Below, one piece after another: positions 33,479 through 43,469 of a stretch of DNA of 45,753 nucleotides (its first letter is position 1; the number at the start of each line of letters is the position of its first letter). The notes beneath the pieces are model-generated. The model searched no databases and was not told the origin of the DNA. It saw only the letters and a program-made list of their open reading frames with translations. The stretch comes from Burkholderiales bacterium (GTDB taxonomy: Bacteria > Pseudomonadota > Gammaproteobacteria > Burkholderiales > SG8-39): positions 1 to 45,753 of the forward strand of contig JACZJV010000191.1 of NCBI GenBank assembly GCA_014860355.1. Direction: 5' to 3'. Both the position numbers and the translations under genes were made by a program.

Positions 33479-36400
33479 CTAATGAAAATCCCGCGAACTC
33501 GTCGTCAAGCGGCCCAGCAGCTCACTGTGATCCGCAAGCCTTCTCGCGATCACATGCACTACTGCGCCTTCGCGTTCGACCGATCCATAGACCGCCATCA
33601 GCTGCGCCGAGAGCAGTTCGCGCCGTTGCCGCTCGCCGAGGTCGCGCCAGACGATGACATTGACGCAGCCGGTTTCATCTTCGAGGGTCACGAACACCAC
33701 GCCGGAAGTGGTGTCGGGGCGCTGCCTGCCGATGACGATGCCGGCCACGCGCACGCTGGCCCCATGCGGCAGGCGGCGGACGTCTGCGGCGGCGGCGAGC
33801 CGCATGCGCGCGAGGCGCGAGCGCAGCAGCGCCAGCGGATGCCGGCCCAGGGTGAGCCCGAGGCTCGCGTAATCGGCGACGAGGCCGTCGCCTTCGCTCG
33901 GCGCGGAGAGCTGCGGATCAGCTTCATGGACCGGGGCTTCGCGCAACAAGTGCTGCGCGGTTTCCACGCCTGCGACCTGCCAGTAGGCGAGCCGCCGGTG
34001 GCCGGCGATGCCCACGAGCGCGTCGCCCGCGGCGAGGCATTTGAGTTCATGCCGGTCCAGATGCGCGCGGCGCATCAGTTCCTCGACCGAAGCGAAGCCG
34101 CTCTGCACGCGCGCCTGCACGATGCGCATGGCTGCGGCCTCGGACAGGCCTTTCACCATGGCGAGGCCGAGGCGCACGGCGGGCGCACCGTTTGCATCGG
34201 GCTCCAGCGTGCACTCCCAGCCGCTTTTCAGCACGTCCACCGGCCGCACTTCGACACCGTGGCGGCGCGCATCCTGCACCAGTTGCGAGGGCGCATAGAA
34301 ACCCATGGGCTGGCTGTTCAGGAGCGCGGCGAGGAAAGCGGCGGGGTGGTGGCGCTTCAGCCATGCGGAGACGTAGACCAAGAGGGCGAAGCTCGCCGAA
34401 TGCGATTCGGGAAAACCGTATTCGCCGAAGCCTAGGATCTGCTGGTAAATGCGTTCGGCGAATTCGCGCGCATAGCCGCGCGCCAGCATGCCCTGGATCA
34501 GGCGCAGCTCAAGGTGTTCCAGGCCGCCTTTTCTTTTCCACGCCGCCATCGAACGGCGCAGGCCATCGGCCTCCCCCGGGGTGAAGCCGGCGGCGACCAC
34601 CGCGAGCTGCATCACCTGCTCCTGGAATATCGGTATGCCCAGGGTGCGTGCCAGCACCTCCCTGACCGCGTCGCTCGGATAGCTCACCGCCTCCAGTCCC
34701 TGGCGGCGGCGCAGATAGGGATGCACCATGCCGCCCTGGATCGGGCCGGGGCGCACGATCGCGACTTCGATCACCAGGTCGTAGAAATTCGCCGGTTTCA
34801 GGCGCGGCAGCATGGACATCTGCGCGCGCGATTCGATCTGGAACACGCCCACGGTATCGGCCTGCTGGATCATGGCGTAGACGGCGGGGTCTTCCGCCGG
34901 CACCTCGCTCATCGCAAAGGCTGCGCCTTTCTGCTCGCTGATCAGGGCGAGCGCGCGCTTGATCGCGGAGAGCATGCCCAGCGCCAGCACGTCCACTTTG
35001 AGCAGGCCCAGCGCATCGAGGTCGTCCTTGTCCCACTGGATCACGCTGCGATCGATCATGGCGGCATTTTCGATCGGCACCAGGCGCGATAGCAGGCCGC
35101 GCGCAACGACGAAGCCGCCTACATGCTGCGACAGATGGCGCGGAAAGCCGAGCAGCGCATCCACCAGCGCAAGCAGGCGCACTATGGTCGGGCTGGCCGC
35201 GTCGAACCCGGCTTCGCGCAGGCGCTCGGGCAGATTCTGGCGCCGGTCCCGCCAGGAAAGCGTCTTTGCCAGCCGCTCCACCTGATCCAGCTCCAGGCCC
35301 AGCGCCTTGCCGCAGTCGCGGATCGCGCTCTTCGGCCGGTAGCGGATCACCGTCGCAGCGAGCGCCGCGCGCTCACGCCCGTACTTGGCGTAAATGTACT
35401 GGATCACTTCTTCGCGCCGCTGGTGCTCGAAATCGACGTCGATGTCGGGCGGTTCGTTGCGTTCGCGCGATATGAAGCGCTCGAACAGCATGCTCATGCG
35501 CGCCGGATCGACTTCGGTGATGCCCAGGGCGTAGCACACCGCCGAATTCGCGGCCGAACCCCGGCCCTGGCAAAGAATATTCCGGCTGCGCGCGAAGCTG
35601 ACGATGTCGTGCACGGTGAGGAAGTAGGGCTCGTAGCCCAGTTCGGCGATCAGTTCGAGTTCGTGTTCGACGAGGGTCCGGACCTTCTGCGGCACGCCCT
35701 CGGGAAAGCGCCGCGCAAGGCCCGCCCGGGTGAGCGCGCGCAGATGCTGCGCAGGCGTGACACCGGGCGGCGCGATTTCTTCGGGGTATTCGTAGCGCAG
35801 GCAGTCGAGGGAAAAGGAACAGTGCGCGGCGATGCGCAGGGTTTCATCCAGCAGTTCGCGCGGATAGAGATTGGCCAGGCGCAGGCGCAGGCGCAGATGG
35901 CGCTCGGCGTTCGGATAGAGCGCGTGACCGCACTGCGCCACCGGCTTACAAAGGCGTATCGCGGTGAGCGTGTCCTGCAGCCTGCGCCGCGAGCGCAGGT
36001 GCATGTGCACATCGCCCGCGGCTACCAAGGGCAGACCGCAGGCCGCGCCGAATTGGCGCAGCGCTGTCAGGCGCGCGCGGTCGTCGGGTCCGCAGAGCAG
36101 TTCCGCGGCGATCCAGGCGCGCGCGGGAAAACGCTCGGCGAGCCAGCGCGCGTGTGCAACAGCGGGTAGGGCACCCGGCACGAGCAGGGCCAGGCAGCCG
36201 GGTAAGCCCTGATCGAGGTCTCTTGTCTCCAGGGCATAGCGGCCCTTCACGCCGCGGCGCCTGCCGCGGGTGATGAGTTCGGACAGGTCGCCGTAACCAT
36301 CGCGGTCGGTGGCGAGCAACACGAGCTTGGGGCCATCGGCGAGCCGGATTTCGCTGCCGAGTATCAGCGGCAGGCCGCATTCCCTGGCGGCGGCATGCGC

Positions 36401-36568
36401 GCGCACTACGCCGGCGAAGGAGCATTCATCGGTTATGGCGAGCGCGCCATAGCCGAGCTGATGCGCGCGGGCGACGAGTTCCTCCGGGTGCGATGCGCCG
36501 CGCAGGAAACTGAAATTCGACAGGCAATGCAGCTCCGCGTAGGCGGGGAGGGTGCCGTGTTCTGTCAT
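33479..36568 (-). CDS. dnaE2: Error-prone DNA polymerase III alpha subunit DnaE2 (ImuC)
   Basis: 1029 aa translesion C-family polymerase of the SOS mutagenesis cassette. N-terminal PHP domain ([21 protein letters not shown], split over 10-30). Palm with [12 protein letters not shown] (334-345) and the catalytic acidic block [10 protein letters not shown] (373-382). Helix-hairpin-helix region, then an OB-fold near the C-terminus ([23 protein letters not shown]). There is no beta-clamp-proximal extension beyond the OB-fold, typical of DnaE2 versus the 1160-aa replicative DnaE. ATG at 36568 matches the family start; the longer frame upstream reads through a palindrome. It follows imuA-imuB on the same strand with a 285-bp gap. 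Confidence 0.95.
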   Translation of the reverse strand: MTEHGTLPAYAELHCLSNFSFLRGASHPEELVARAHQLGYGALAITDECSFAGVVRAHAAARECGLPLILGSEIRLADGPKLVLLATDRDGYGDLSELITRGRRRGVKGRYALETRDLDQGLPGCLALLVPGALPAVAHARWLAERFPARAWIAAELLCGPDDRARLTALRQFGAACGLPLVAAGDVHMHLRSRRRLQDTLTAIRLCKPVAQCGHALYPNAERHLRLRLRLANLYPRELLDETLRIAAHCSFSLDCLRYEYPEEIAPPGVTPAQHLRALTRAGLARRFPEGVPQKVRTLVEHELELIAELGYEPYFLTVHDIVSFARSRNILCQGRGSAANSAVCYALGITEVDPARMSMLFERFISRERNEPPDIDVDFEHQRREEVIQYIYAKYGRERAALAATVIRYRPKSAIRDCGKALGLELDQVERLAKTLSWRDRRQNLPERLREAGFDAASPTIVRLLALVDALLGFPRHLSQHVGGFVVARGLLSRLVPIENAAMIDRSVIQWDKDDLDALGLLKVDVLALGMLSAIKRALALISEQKGAAFAMSEVPAEDPAVYAMIQQADTVGVFQIESRAQMSMLPRLKPANFYDLVIEVAIVRPGPIQGGMVHPYLRRRQGLEAVSYPSDAVREVLARTLGIPIFQEQVMQLAVVAAGFTPGEADGLRRSMAAWKRKGGLEHLELRLIQGMLARGYAREFAERIYQQILGFGEYGFPESHSASFALLVYVSAWLKRHHPAAFLAALLNSQPMGFYAPSQLVQDARRHGVEVRPVDVLKSGWECTLEPDANGAPAVRLGLAMVKGLSEAAAMRIVQARVQSGFASVEELMRRAHLDRHELKCLAAGDALVGIAGHRRLAYWQVAGVETAQHLLREAPVHEADPQLSAPSEGDGLVADYASLGLTLGRHPLALLRSRLARMRLAAAADVRRLPHGASVRVAGIVIGRQRPDTTSGVVFVTLEDETGCVNVIVWRDLGERQRRELLSAQLMAVYGSVEREGAVVHVIARRLADHSELLGRLTTSSRDFH

Positions 36569-36853
36569 TGCGGGGAGCGGACTTGCGCGCTGCGCGCGCC
36601 AACCGTGTTTTCTGTACGGATAAAAGACATCCGTACAGAAAACACGGTTACGATAAAAACAAGGACAGCGCGGGGTTTTATGCAAGATCGGCGATCCGCG
36701 CGGACGGTTTTTCGTCCGCGCAACATCGCAACTCTGCAACGACGAAGGGCGCGATTCAGGTCGCCGCGTACGGCAGCAGATTCCTCGCGTAGTCTATTGC
36801 CAGAAGGCGATTTGAAATAAAAAATGCTGGCCGAGTGGTATTGCAATTGATCC
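36569..36853 (-). other. Intergenic leader between imuB and dnaE2
   Basis: 285 bp. Besides the perfect inverted repeat it has a GCGCGC-rich hairpin between the repeat and the ATG (about 36583-36600). I find no CTGT-N8-ACAG box, so dnaE2 may depend on read-through from the LexA-controlled imuA promoter. Confidence 0.5.
36601..36649. repeat. Perfect inverted repeat, 21-bp arms, in the dnaE2 leader
   Basis: Arms 36601-36621 and 36629-36649 are exact reverse complements around a 7-nt loop (AAAAGAC). Each arm contains CTGTACGGAT or its complement. It lies 33 bp upstream of the dnaE2 ATG, so it would form a 21-bp hairpin in the mRNA leader, or a DNA operator. It is not a standard terminator: no U-tract follows on either strand. 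CTGT and ACAG are 19 bp apart, not the LexA spacing of 8. Confidence 0.85.
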
Positions 36854-38272
36854 TCAGGAAAAAATGCCGTGCAAATACCAGGCGCCGGCAGGGCTGCGTT
36901 CGCGGTAGACCCACAGCAGCGCGTCGTTGGCGGCGCGGGCGACGAAATAATCGCGCGCCGTGTCGGCGCCGTCCCACCACCCCGACTCGATCCGCTCCGG
37001 ACCGGCCAATAGCTTCAGCGGCCCGTGATGGCAGGGAACGGCTGCGTTTTCCTCCAGCGCCTGCGGCCGCGCCAGCAGCCAGAACGGGCGCAGCTCGAAA
37101 TCGAGGGCGAGCTGCTTGGCGCCGGGTTCTGCCCGGATGCTGGCGCGTTCCGGACGGTGGTCTGCGCACAAGGCCATGCCGTGCACGGCTGCGACACCCA
37201 GGCGCGAGCGCAGGCGCTCGATCAGGCGCGGCCAGTTGCCCTCTTCGCGCAGCGCATCGGAAAACAGATTCCGGCTGCCATGTTCCAGCGGCTCGATAGC
37301 CTGCACTTGCAGCGCGATGGCGCGCACCGCCTCGGGCAGCGCCGTCTGTTGCAGCCGCTCGCGCGCTAGCTGCGCGAAATGCGCGGCCTCGCGGCAGGCG
37401 GCGACCAGGCCCAACTCGATGCGGGTGGCGGGCGCGGTGCGATGCGACAGGCTGAGCACCAGGCGGCGCGTGCCTGCGGCGCGCGCGGCGAGGAAACCTT
37501 CGAGCTGCACCAGCAGCCGCTTGGATGCAAACAGCAGGGCTTCGGCCTGCGTGGCTTCGGCCGGCAGTTCGATCACGGCGCAAAACTTCTCCGGCAGCAC
37601 GAATGCGCCGCGCGGATCGGGTAGCCGCCCCAGGGCCTGGTCCAGCGCGTCGAGCAGGCCCTGGCCGTAGCGGCGCGCAAGCCCGCCGCGGGGCAGCGCC
37701 AGCAGATCGGCTATGCTGCCGGCGCCTATGGAGGCCAGGGCTGCTTCCTTTGCGCTTTGCAGCACCGACAGGGGCAGGGCGCGAAGCTCGTCTTCGAGCA
37801 AGGCGGCATCGGCGATCAGGCAATGTTTGCCGGTGCGCGCGAACCAGGATGCGGCGCGTGCCGTGGGCGCGGCGGCGAGGTGCGCGCCGTAGCCCATGGC
37901 GGCGAGCCCCTGGCGCAGCCTTGCCACGATCTCCCCCAGGCCGCCGAACAGCTTCAGGCTGCCCGAGACTTCCAGCAGCACCAGATCGGGAAAATCCAGC
38001 GCGACATTGGGCGTGCACTGCATCGCCCAGGCGGCGATGCCGAGCAGGGCCTCGGTTTCGGCTGCGGTTTCGCGCTCGCGCAGGCGCAAGCCCGGTGCGA
38101 GCGCCAGCGCCGCAGCGACCGGCATCCCCGCGTGGAGGCCGCGCGCCGCGGCCTTGGCGTCGCACACCAGTATGCGTTGCCGCTCGGCGATCGCGCAGGG
38201 CTCAGGCGAGGGCAAGCCGCGCTGAAATGCTTCCAGCGGCAGCTGCGGCAGATGCAGTGCTATCCACAACAT
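36854..38272 (-). CDS. imuB: ImuB, catalytically degenerate Y-family polymerase adaptor
   Basis: 472 aa. Y-family fold but without the acidic active site: the first motif reads LWIALHLPQLPLEAF (2-16), with no metal-binding Asp, and the second reads LEVSGSLKLFGG instead of S-x-DE-x. In this cassette ImuB acts as the hub that brings DnaE2 to the beta clamp. A clamp-binding-like QLALDF occurs around residue 398 region. ATG at 38272 is 14 codons inside the longest frame and matches the family start. The gene begins inside the imuA coding region (71-bp overlap), so translation is coupled. Confidence 0.93.
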   Translation of the reverse strand: MLWIALHLPQLPLEAFQRGLPSPEPCAIAERQRILVCDAKAAARGLHAGMPVAAALALAPGLRLRERETAAETEALLGIAAWAMQCTPNVALDFPDLVLLEVSGSLKLFGGLGEIVARLRQGLAAMGYGAHLAAAPTARAASWFARTGKHCLIADAALLEDELRALPLSVLQSAKEAALASIGAGSIADLLALPRGGLARRYGQGLLDALDQALGRLPDPRGAFVLPEKFCAVIELPAEATQAEALLFASKRLLVQLEGFLAARAAGTRRLVLSLSHRTAPATRIELGLVAACREAAHFAQLARERLQQTALPEAVRAIALQVQAIEPLEHGSRNLFSDALREEGNWPRLIERLRSRLGVAAVHGMALCADHRPERASIRAEPGAKQLALDFELRPFWLLARPQALEENAAVPCHHGPLKLLAGPERIESGWWDGADTARDYFVARAANDALLWVYRERSPAGAWYLHGIFS

Positions 38273-38939
38273 GGGCGTCGAACCGAAGATGAGGGCTGCT
38301 GGCTGCCGCCGCATGCGGCGCAGACAGCGCAGGCAGCAAAATCGGCCGGGAGAGCGGCGCTCCCCGGCGTTTCAGAATGGATAGCGCAAGCCCGCCGGCA
38401 GAGGTGGCGAGCGCGATGCGCAGCACCGCCGGCGTAGGCTCGCGCGCAGCCTGGGTGGGGCGGAACAGCACGGCGAGGCAGCGGCCGTTCTCGGCCGCGA
38501 GTTGCAGGCGCCGCAACTGGGTGTAGCCGATGTCGCGCGGCCAGGCGAGTACGCCACCGCAGGCAGCCGAGCCCAGCGCCTGCTCCGCCGCCCACAGGCT
38601 GTCGCTGTCCTTGACGGTTTTGACGATGACTATGCGCTCGAGGGCGATGCCGGCGGCGGCGAGCGCCGGCGCATAGGGCAGGTAGGGCGGGGCGATCCAG
38701 GCGATGAATTTGCCTTGCGTGGCAAGCTGCGCCAGCGCCGGACCGAGGATGCGCAGTTCGCCTATGCCTTCGTGCTGCGGCAGGATTTCGCTGAGCGCGC
38801 CGCAAGGCCAGCCGCCGCCGGGCAGTTCGGCATCGAGCGCAGCAAAGCCCGAGGCAATGCCGGGGCTGCCGGTGCGCGCGAGCTGGCTGCCGCGCCAGAT
38901 GCCGGGATGGCTGTCGAGTCCGGCCGCGAGGCTGGGCAT
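38202..38939 (-). CDS. imuA: ImuA, RecA-like protein of the mutagenesis cassette
   Basis: 245 aa. Resembles the SulA/RecA-like ImuA family: SGFAALDAELPGGGWPCGALSEIL (split 35-60 region) matches the RecA-like LDxxLGGGxPxGxxxEI start. The nucleotide loop is degenerate (PQHEGIGELRIL), with no GKT. A C-terminal extension is typical of ImuA. ATG at 38939; the LexA box is only 13 bp upstream, so LexA would cover the promoter or transcription start. It overlaps imuB by 71 bp. Confidence 0.92.
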   Translation of the reverse strand: MPSLAAGLDSHPGIWRGSQLARTGSPGIASGFAALDAELPGGGWPCGALSEILPQHEGIGELRILGPALAQLATQGKFIAWIAPPYLPYAPALAAAGIALERIVIVKTVKDSDSLWAAEQALGSAACGGVLAWPRDIGYTQLRRLQLAAENGRCLAVLFRPTQAAREPTPAVLRIALATSAGGLALSILKRRGAPLSRPILLPALSAPHAAAASSPHLRFDAHVVDSTASAAAAAGSISARLALA

Positions 38940-38951
38940 GGGTTCTCCAGA

Positions 38952-38969
38952 ACTGTACGTTTGTACAGT
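38952..38969. promoter_or_regulatory. LexA (SOS) box upstream of imuA
   Basis: ACTGTACGTTTGTACAGT: a CTGT-N8-ACAG palindrome fitting the gamma/betaproteobacterial LexA consensus, 13 bp from the imuA ATG. It predicts induction of imuA-imuB (and probably dnaE2) by DNA damage. The divergent alcohol dehydrogenase gene starts 189 bp away and is unlikely to be controlled by it. Confidence 0.85.
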
Positions 38970-39157
38970 ATCCGGAAATTCTGCCGGCTTGTCTAGCCTG
39001 AATTTCCCTGCACGGGCACGCCGAAAGCACACGGAGCACTTCGGCGGGGGAAAAGCATTTGTCCCGAGACGGATCGCAGCTTAACTATTCTCATAGCGCA
39101 GAAACCGGGTGGAGGTAGGATAATTCCACGGCACCGGGCAGAATTGCGAGGGCTTCC

Positions 39158-40156
39158 ATGAAGGCGATGATTCTGGATGTGCAGGGCCGGCCGCTGCGGC
39201 ACGCCGAACTGCCTCGCCCCAAACCCGGGGCGGATGAAATCCTGCTGAAAGTGCGCGCCTGCGGTGTGTGCCGCACCGATCTGCACGTCATGGACGGCGA
39301 TCTGCGGCAGCCGAAGCTGCCGCTCATACTCGGCCACGAAATCGTGGGCATCGTGATGGAACAAGGCGTGCAGGCGAAGCGCTTTTCCCTTGGGCAGCGC
39401 GTGGGCGTGCCCTGGCTCGGGCACACCTGCGGCCATTGCGGCTACTGTGTGAGCGGCCGCGAAAACCTCTGCGACCACGCGGAATTTACCGGCTATACCC
39501 TGGATGGCGGCTACGCCGAATTCGCGCTGGCCGACGAGCGCTATTGTTTCGCCATGCCCGAGGCATACAGCGATGCCGAAGCCGCGCCGCTGCTATGCGC
39601 GGGACTGATCGGTTACCGCGCGCTGGTCGCAGCCGGGGAGGCAAAACGGATCGGTATATACGGCTTCGGCGCGGCGGCGCACATCATCGCTCAAGTGGCG
39701 CGCTGGCAGGGGCGCGAGATCTACGCGTTCACCCGGCCGGGCGATGCGGATGGACAGCGGTTCGCGCGCGAATTGGGGGCTGCCTGGGCCGGGGACTCGG
39801 GCGCGGCGCCGCCGGGCGAAATGGATGCCGCCATTCTGTTCGCGCCGGTGGGCGCACTGATACCCCAGGCCCTGCGCCATACGGCCAGGGGCGGGACGGT
39901 GGTGTGCGCCGGCATCCACATGAGCAATGTCCCGGAATTCCCCTATTCCATCCTCTGGGGCGAACGCAGCGTGCGCTCCATTGCTAATCTCACGCGCCGC
40001 GACGGCGAGGCCTTTCTGGATATCGCGCCCAAGGCCGGCATCAAAGCCGAGGTGGAAACCTTTCCGCTGGCCTCGGCCAACGAGGCGCTGCAGCGGTTGG
40101 CCTCGGGACGGGTGCGCGGCGCGGCGGTCCTCGTCATGGACGGGGCTGAAGCCTGA
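39158..40156 (+). CDS. Zinc-dependent medium-chain alcohol dehydrogenase
   Basis: 332 aa, NAD(P)-dependent alcohol dehydrogenase of the MDR superfamily. Catalytic zinc ligands C38 (GVCRTD), H60-E61 (LGHEIVG) and C147 (LLCAG). Structural zinc lobe C91/C94/C97/C105 (CGHCGYCVSGRENLC). The Rossmann turn is degenerate-looking, IYGFGAAAH (167-175), rather than the GxGxxG of most relatives. Resembles the propanol-preferring AdhA-like group. ATG at 39158 after GAGGG. Divergent from imuA and convergent with the USP gene. Confidence 0.9.
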   Translation: MKAMILDVQGRPLRHAELPRPKPGADEILLKVRACGVCRTDLHVMDGDLRQPKLPLILGHEIVGIVMEQGVQAKRFSLGQRVGVPWLGHTCGHCGYCVSGRENLCDHAEFTGYTLDGGYAEFALADERYCFAMPEAYSDAEAAPLLCAGLIGYRALVAAGEAKRIGIYGFGAAAHIIAQVARWQGREIYAFTRPGDADGQRFARELGAAWAGDSGAAPPGEMDAAILFAPVGALIPQALRHTARGGTVVCAGIHMSNVPEFPYSILWGERSVRSIANLTRRDGEAFLDIAPKAGIKAEVETFPLASANEALQRLASGRVRGAAVLVMDGAEA

Positions 40157-40237
40157 CAGGAAGGTGTTTGCCCGTTGGGCTTCAAGCAGGGCGGCCGTTG
40201 CGCGTGGCTTGTCGGAGACCTCCTGGTTTTCTTGCCG

Positions 40238-41053
40238 CTAAGAGTGCGAGTGCGAAGGAATAAGTACCACCGGGCAGGGCAGCTCCACCAACTGCGCCGG
40301 GGTGAGATCTTCGATGCGCCCGGGCCACAGCAACGCACCGAAATGGCGCTCACGCGCAGTACGCAGAATGCTTTCGCGACTGCTGTCGCCCAGAAGCAGG
40401 TAATTTGCGACCGGACCGTCGACTAGCTGTTGTGCCGCCCGCTGCCTCAGATCGTTGAAGGCCTGCGCCGAGGCGGCGGGAACGAGCACGATCAGTTCGC
40501 TGCCGGTGACACCGGCGAGGGTGCCGCCTATGGACAGCGCGCGTGGCGCCGTGGCCGAGCCGTCGAAGACGACCGCCACGCGATGTGCAACCAGCGCGGG
40601 GAAGCGCCGCGCAGTATCGACGCGACGGCTTGCGCCCGGCCATGAGTATTGCGAGCGGCCGAGCACCAGCAGGTCCGAAGGCCCGGCCCGTGCCAGCGCG
40701 CTGCGCCGCATTTCGCCGCGCACGACTTCCAGCGTCCATGCGAGCGACAGACGTTCGGCCGTCGCAGCCAGCAAGCGCCGCAACTGCTCCGACTGCACCC
40801 GCAACGCGCGTTCGACGGAGGCGGGGGCCAGGGGACGGGCACTTGCCGAGGCGTAGCCGAATTCGCGCGCAAACGGCAATCCCGCGAAGCGCAGCAAGCG
40901 TTCGTCCTCTATGAATAGTCCTGCGAGTTCGGCGTGCAAGCCGAGCGCGAGTCCGGCCGCAGCCTCCATCGAGGGCAGAATCGAGGAGGCGGTGTCCAGC
41001 GCCATGACGATGCGGCGAACCTTGGCGGTGTCAGCGGGTATTGGGTTTTGCAT
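40238..41053 (-). CDS. Universal stress protein-like protein
   Basis: 271 aa, about twice a single UspA domain. Two UspA-like halves can be seen: VRRIVMALDTASSILPSMEAAAGLALGLHAELAGLFIEDERL at the start (split 12-54) and VAVVFDGSATAPRALSIGGTLA in the second half, ending PCPVVLIPSHS. The ATP-binding G-x2-G-x9-GS/T motif is not clear, so it may not bind ATP. The gene start overlaps the end of the Lon-like gene by 23 bp, so the two are translationally coupled and probably act in the same stress response. Confidence 0.75.
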   Translation of the reverse strand: MQNPIPADTAKVRRIVMALDTASSILPSMEAAAGLALGLHAELAGLFIEDERLLRFAGLPFAREFGYASASARPLAPASVERALRVQSEQLRRLLAATAERLSLAWTLEVVRGEMRRSALARAGPSDLLVLGRSQYSWPGASRRVDTARRFPALVAHRVAVVFDGSATAPRALSIGGTLAGVTGSELIVLVPAASAQAFNDLRQRAAQQLVDGPVANYLLLGDSSRESILRTARERHFGALLWPGRIEDLTPAQLVELPCPVVLIPSHSHS

Positions 41054-43469
41054 GCGAACGCGGGATCCGTTTCACTTGGCCTGGACGCGGCTGTTCGCGA
41101 TGCAGTGCGGCCAGCTCGCGCAGGCGCGCGGCCACACGCCCGTTCAGGCCCAATTGGGTCCCGATGCCAGCGTCCTGCGGCAGGCCGGCAGGCATGCCGG
41201 TGAGAATTTCGATGGCCTCGTCCGCGGTGCGCACTGCATAGACGCGAAACCTGCCTTGCGCCGCGGCCGCAACGACGTCATCGCGCAGCATCAGGTGATC
41301 CACGTTTGCGGCGGGAATCAGCACGCCGTGCTCCCCGCTCAGCCCACGTGCCTGGCAGATGTCGAAAAAGCCTTCGATTTTTTCATTCACGGCACCTATC
41401 GGCTGTACCTCGCCCAACTGGTTGATCGAGCCGGTGACAGCGAAGCACTGCCGGATCGGCACGTCGGCGAGGGAGGAGAGCAATGCGCACAACTCGGCCA
41501 GTGAAGCGCTGTCGCCGTCCACATGGCCGTAGGTCTGCTCGAATACCAGGCTCGCGGCGAGTGCATGCGGCAGGTTGCCGGAAAAGCGCGCGGCAAGAAA
41601 AGCGGACAGGATCATCACGCCCTTGGAATGGATCGCGCCGCCGAGTTCGACCTCGCGTTGAATGTCGATCACCTGACCTTCGCCCAGGCGGGTGGTGGCG
41701 GTGATGCGCACCGGCTCTGCGAAGGCGAAGTCGCCGAGGTCGAATACCGACAAGCCGTTCACCTGTCCGACAGCCGCGCCGGCGGTCGCTATCAGCACTT
41801 TGCCGCGCAGGATCGCTTCCTGGACCTGGGCGCGCAGTCGGCCGGCGCGGTGGTGCTGCGCCTCTATCGCGCCCTGAACGGCGTCTGCGCCGATCGTAGC
41901 GCAGCCCGCCTGCCGCGCGCGGTGGTCGGCTTCGTGCAACAACTCGACCATGCGCTCCATATTTGAGCTGATTTTGCGCGAGTCGCCGGAGATGCGCGAG
42001 CCGAAATCGACGACGCGCGCGACCGCGTCGCGTTCCAGCGGCAACAGCTTGTCGCCGCGCGCCCGCGTCGCGATGAAGCGGGCGAACAGCAGGCTGGTCT
42101 CCGGCGTGCGCTCCATGTTCTCTTCGAAGTCGGCGGCCACGCGGAACAGTCTGCCGAAATCCGGATCGTAGGCCTGCAGCAGGTAGAACAGCAGGCGCTC
42201 GCCGACGAGCACCACTTTCAGCTTGAGCGGAATCGGTTCGGGTTCGAGCGACAGCGTACTCACCAGTCCGTACACCTCGCCCAGGGATTCGATATGTACC
42301 TGACGGCGCAGCAGCGCGCGCTTCAATCCTTCCCAGGCGTAGGGTTGTGTCAGCAGCCTGATTGCGTCGACCAGCAGATAACCGCCGTTGGCGCGGTGCA
42401 GCGCCCCGGGCTTGATCATGGCGAAATCGGTGACCAGCGTTCCCAGGCGCGAGAGGTGATCGATGCGGCCGACCAGATTTTGCAGGGTAGGGTGATCCGC
42501 ATACACCACGGGCAAGCCGTCGGGCGCACCGTTGTCGACCAGCACGTTGACCTGATAGCGCCGCAGCGAAGGTTCCTCCTGCTGCATCAGCCGCGCGATC
42601 GGCGAGGACTCGTCCTCCGACTTGCGAAAATTGTCATCGTGCTCGAGTACGTCGTGCTGCACCGCATCCAGGTATTGCACCACTCTGGGCCATTCCGCGT
42701 AGCGCTGCTTCAGTTCATCGACGAGATGGCCGACGGCGAACAGGGTCATCTCGCGGTTCAGTTCGCGCACGCGCTCGGTGCGCTCCTTGCGCCAGCGCAT
42801 GGTGTCGCGGATCAGCCGTTCGAGCTTGGTCTGCAGAGTCTCGATCGCGCCCTTTATGCGCTGCTGCTCCTCCTCGGGCAGTTTCGCGAACTCCTCCGCG
42901 CCCATTACTTCACCTTCCTTCACCGGCGCGAATGAGAATCCAGCCGGTGTGCGAAGCAGGGCTACGCCTTGCGCGATGGCTTCGTCGCCCAGGCCGGAAA
43001 ACGCATTTTCGTGGCGCTCCTTGAATTCGGCGTCGATGCTGTCTGTCTTGGAACGGTACTCGTCGCCCTCGAATACCGCCGGGATGTTGCTGCGCAGTTC
43101 GTCCACCAGCCGCGCCATGTCTTTGCTGAGTCCGGCGCCGCGTCCGGGCGGCAGTTCGATGGCGATGGGGCGATGCGCCTGCGCAAAGTTGTTGACGTAG
43201 ACCCAGTCGGACGGCCGCGGCGCGCCCTTGGCACGCGCCTCTATCCTTTGGCGTACCAGCGTGTGCCGGCCGCAGCCGGCAGGGCCCATGACGAACAGGT
43301 TGTAGCCCTCGCGGTCGATACCCGCCGCCAATTCGATTGCGCCGATGGCGCGCTCCTGGCATGGTATGACGCCTATATCTTCGATTTCGTCGGTGGTGGC
43401 GAAGGCGAACTGCCCGGCATCACAACGGTGTGCGAGTTCTTTCGCCGGCAGGGGCGCGGGGGCGTTCAT
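41031..43469 (-). CDS. Lon-related ATP-dependent protease (LonB/YcbZ-like)
   Basis: 812 aa from ATG 43469, chosen because LPAKELAHRCDAGQFAFATTDEI is the family N-terminus. The frame is open to 43631. The AAA part starts with GPAGCGRHT (62-70), where the Walker A Lys is Arg. A long helical insertion (about 170-290) has QQRIKGAIETLQTKLERLIRD. The C-terminal Lon protease domain has the catalytic Ser in HVDGDSASLAELCALL and the Lys in GAVNEKIEGFFDIC, so proteolysis should be active. Related proteins have also been described with Arg at this site, so ATPase loss is not certain. It is followed by an overlapping USP-like gene. Confidence 0.9.
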   Translation of the reverse strand: MNAPAPLPAKELAHRCDAGQFAFATTDEIEDIGVIPCQERAIGAIELAAGIDREGYNLFVMGPAGCGRHTLVRQRIEARAKGAPRPSDWVYVNNFAQAHRPIAIELPPGRGAGLSKDMARLVDELRSNIPAVFEGDEYRSKTDSIDAEFKERHENAFSGLGDEAIAQGVALLRTPAGFSFAPVKEGEVMGAEEFAKLPEEEQQRIKGAIETLQTKLERLIRDTMRWRKERTERVRELNREMTLFAVGHLVDELKQRYAEWPRVVQYLDAVQHDVLEHDDNFRKSEDESSPIARLMQQEEPSLRRYQVNVLVDNGAPDGLPVVYADHPTLQNLVGRIDHLSRLGTLVTDFAMIKPGALHRANGGYLLVDAIRLLTQPYAWEGLKRALLRRQVHIESLGEVYGLVSTLSLEPEPIPLKLKVVLVGERLLFYLLQAYDPDFGRLFRVAADFEENMERTPETSLLFARFIATRARGDKLLPLERDAVARVVDFGSRISGDSRKISSNMERMVELLHEADHRARQAGCATIGADAVQGAIEAQHHRAGRLRAQVQEAILRGKVLIATAGAAVGQVNGLSVFDLGDFAFAEPVRITATTRLGEGQVIDIQREVELGGAIHSKGVMILSAFLAARFSGNLPHALAASLVFEQTYGHVDGDSASLAELCALLSSLADVPIRQCFAVTGSINQLGEVQPIGAVNEKIEGFFDICQARGLSGEHGVLIPAANVDHLMLRDDVVAAAAQGRFRVYAVRTADEAIEILTGMPAGLPQDAGIGTQLGLNGRVAARLRELAALHREQPRPGQVKRIPRSHAKPNTR

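Noticed and set aside
36601-36649. dnaE2-leader palindrome as a LexA box
   Set aside because: Although CTGT and ACAG are present, they are 19 bp apart instead of 8.
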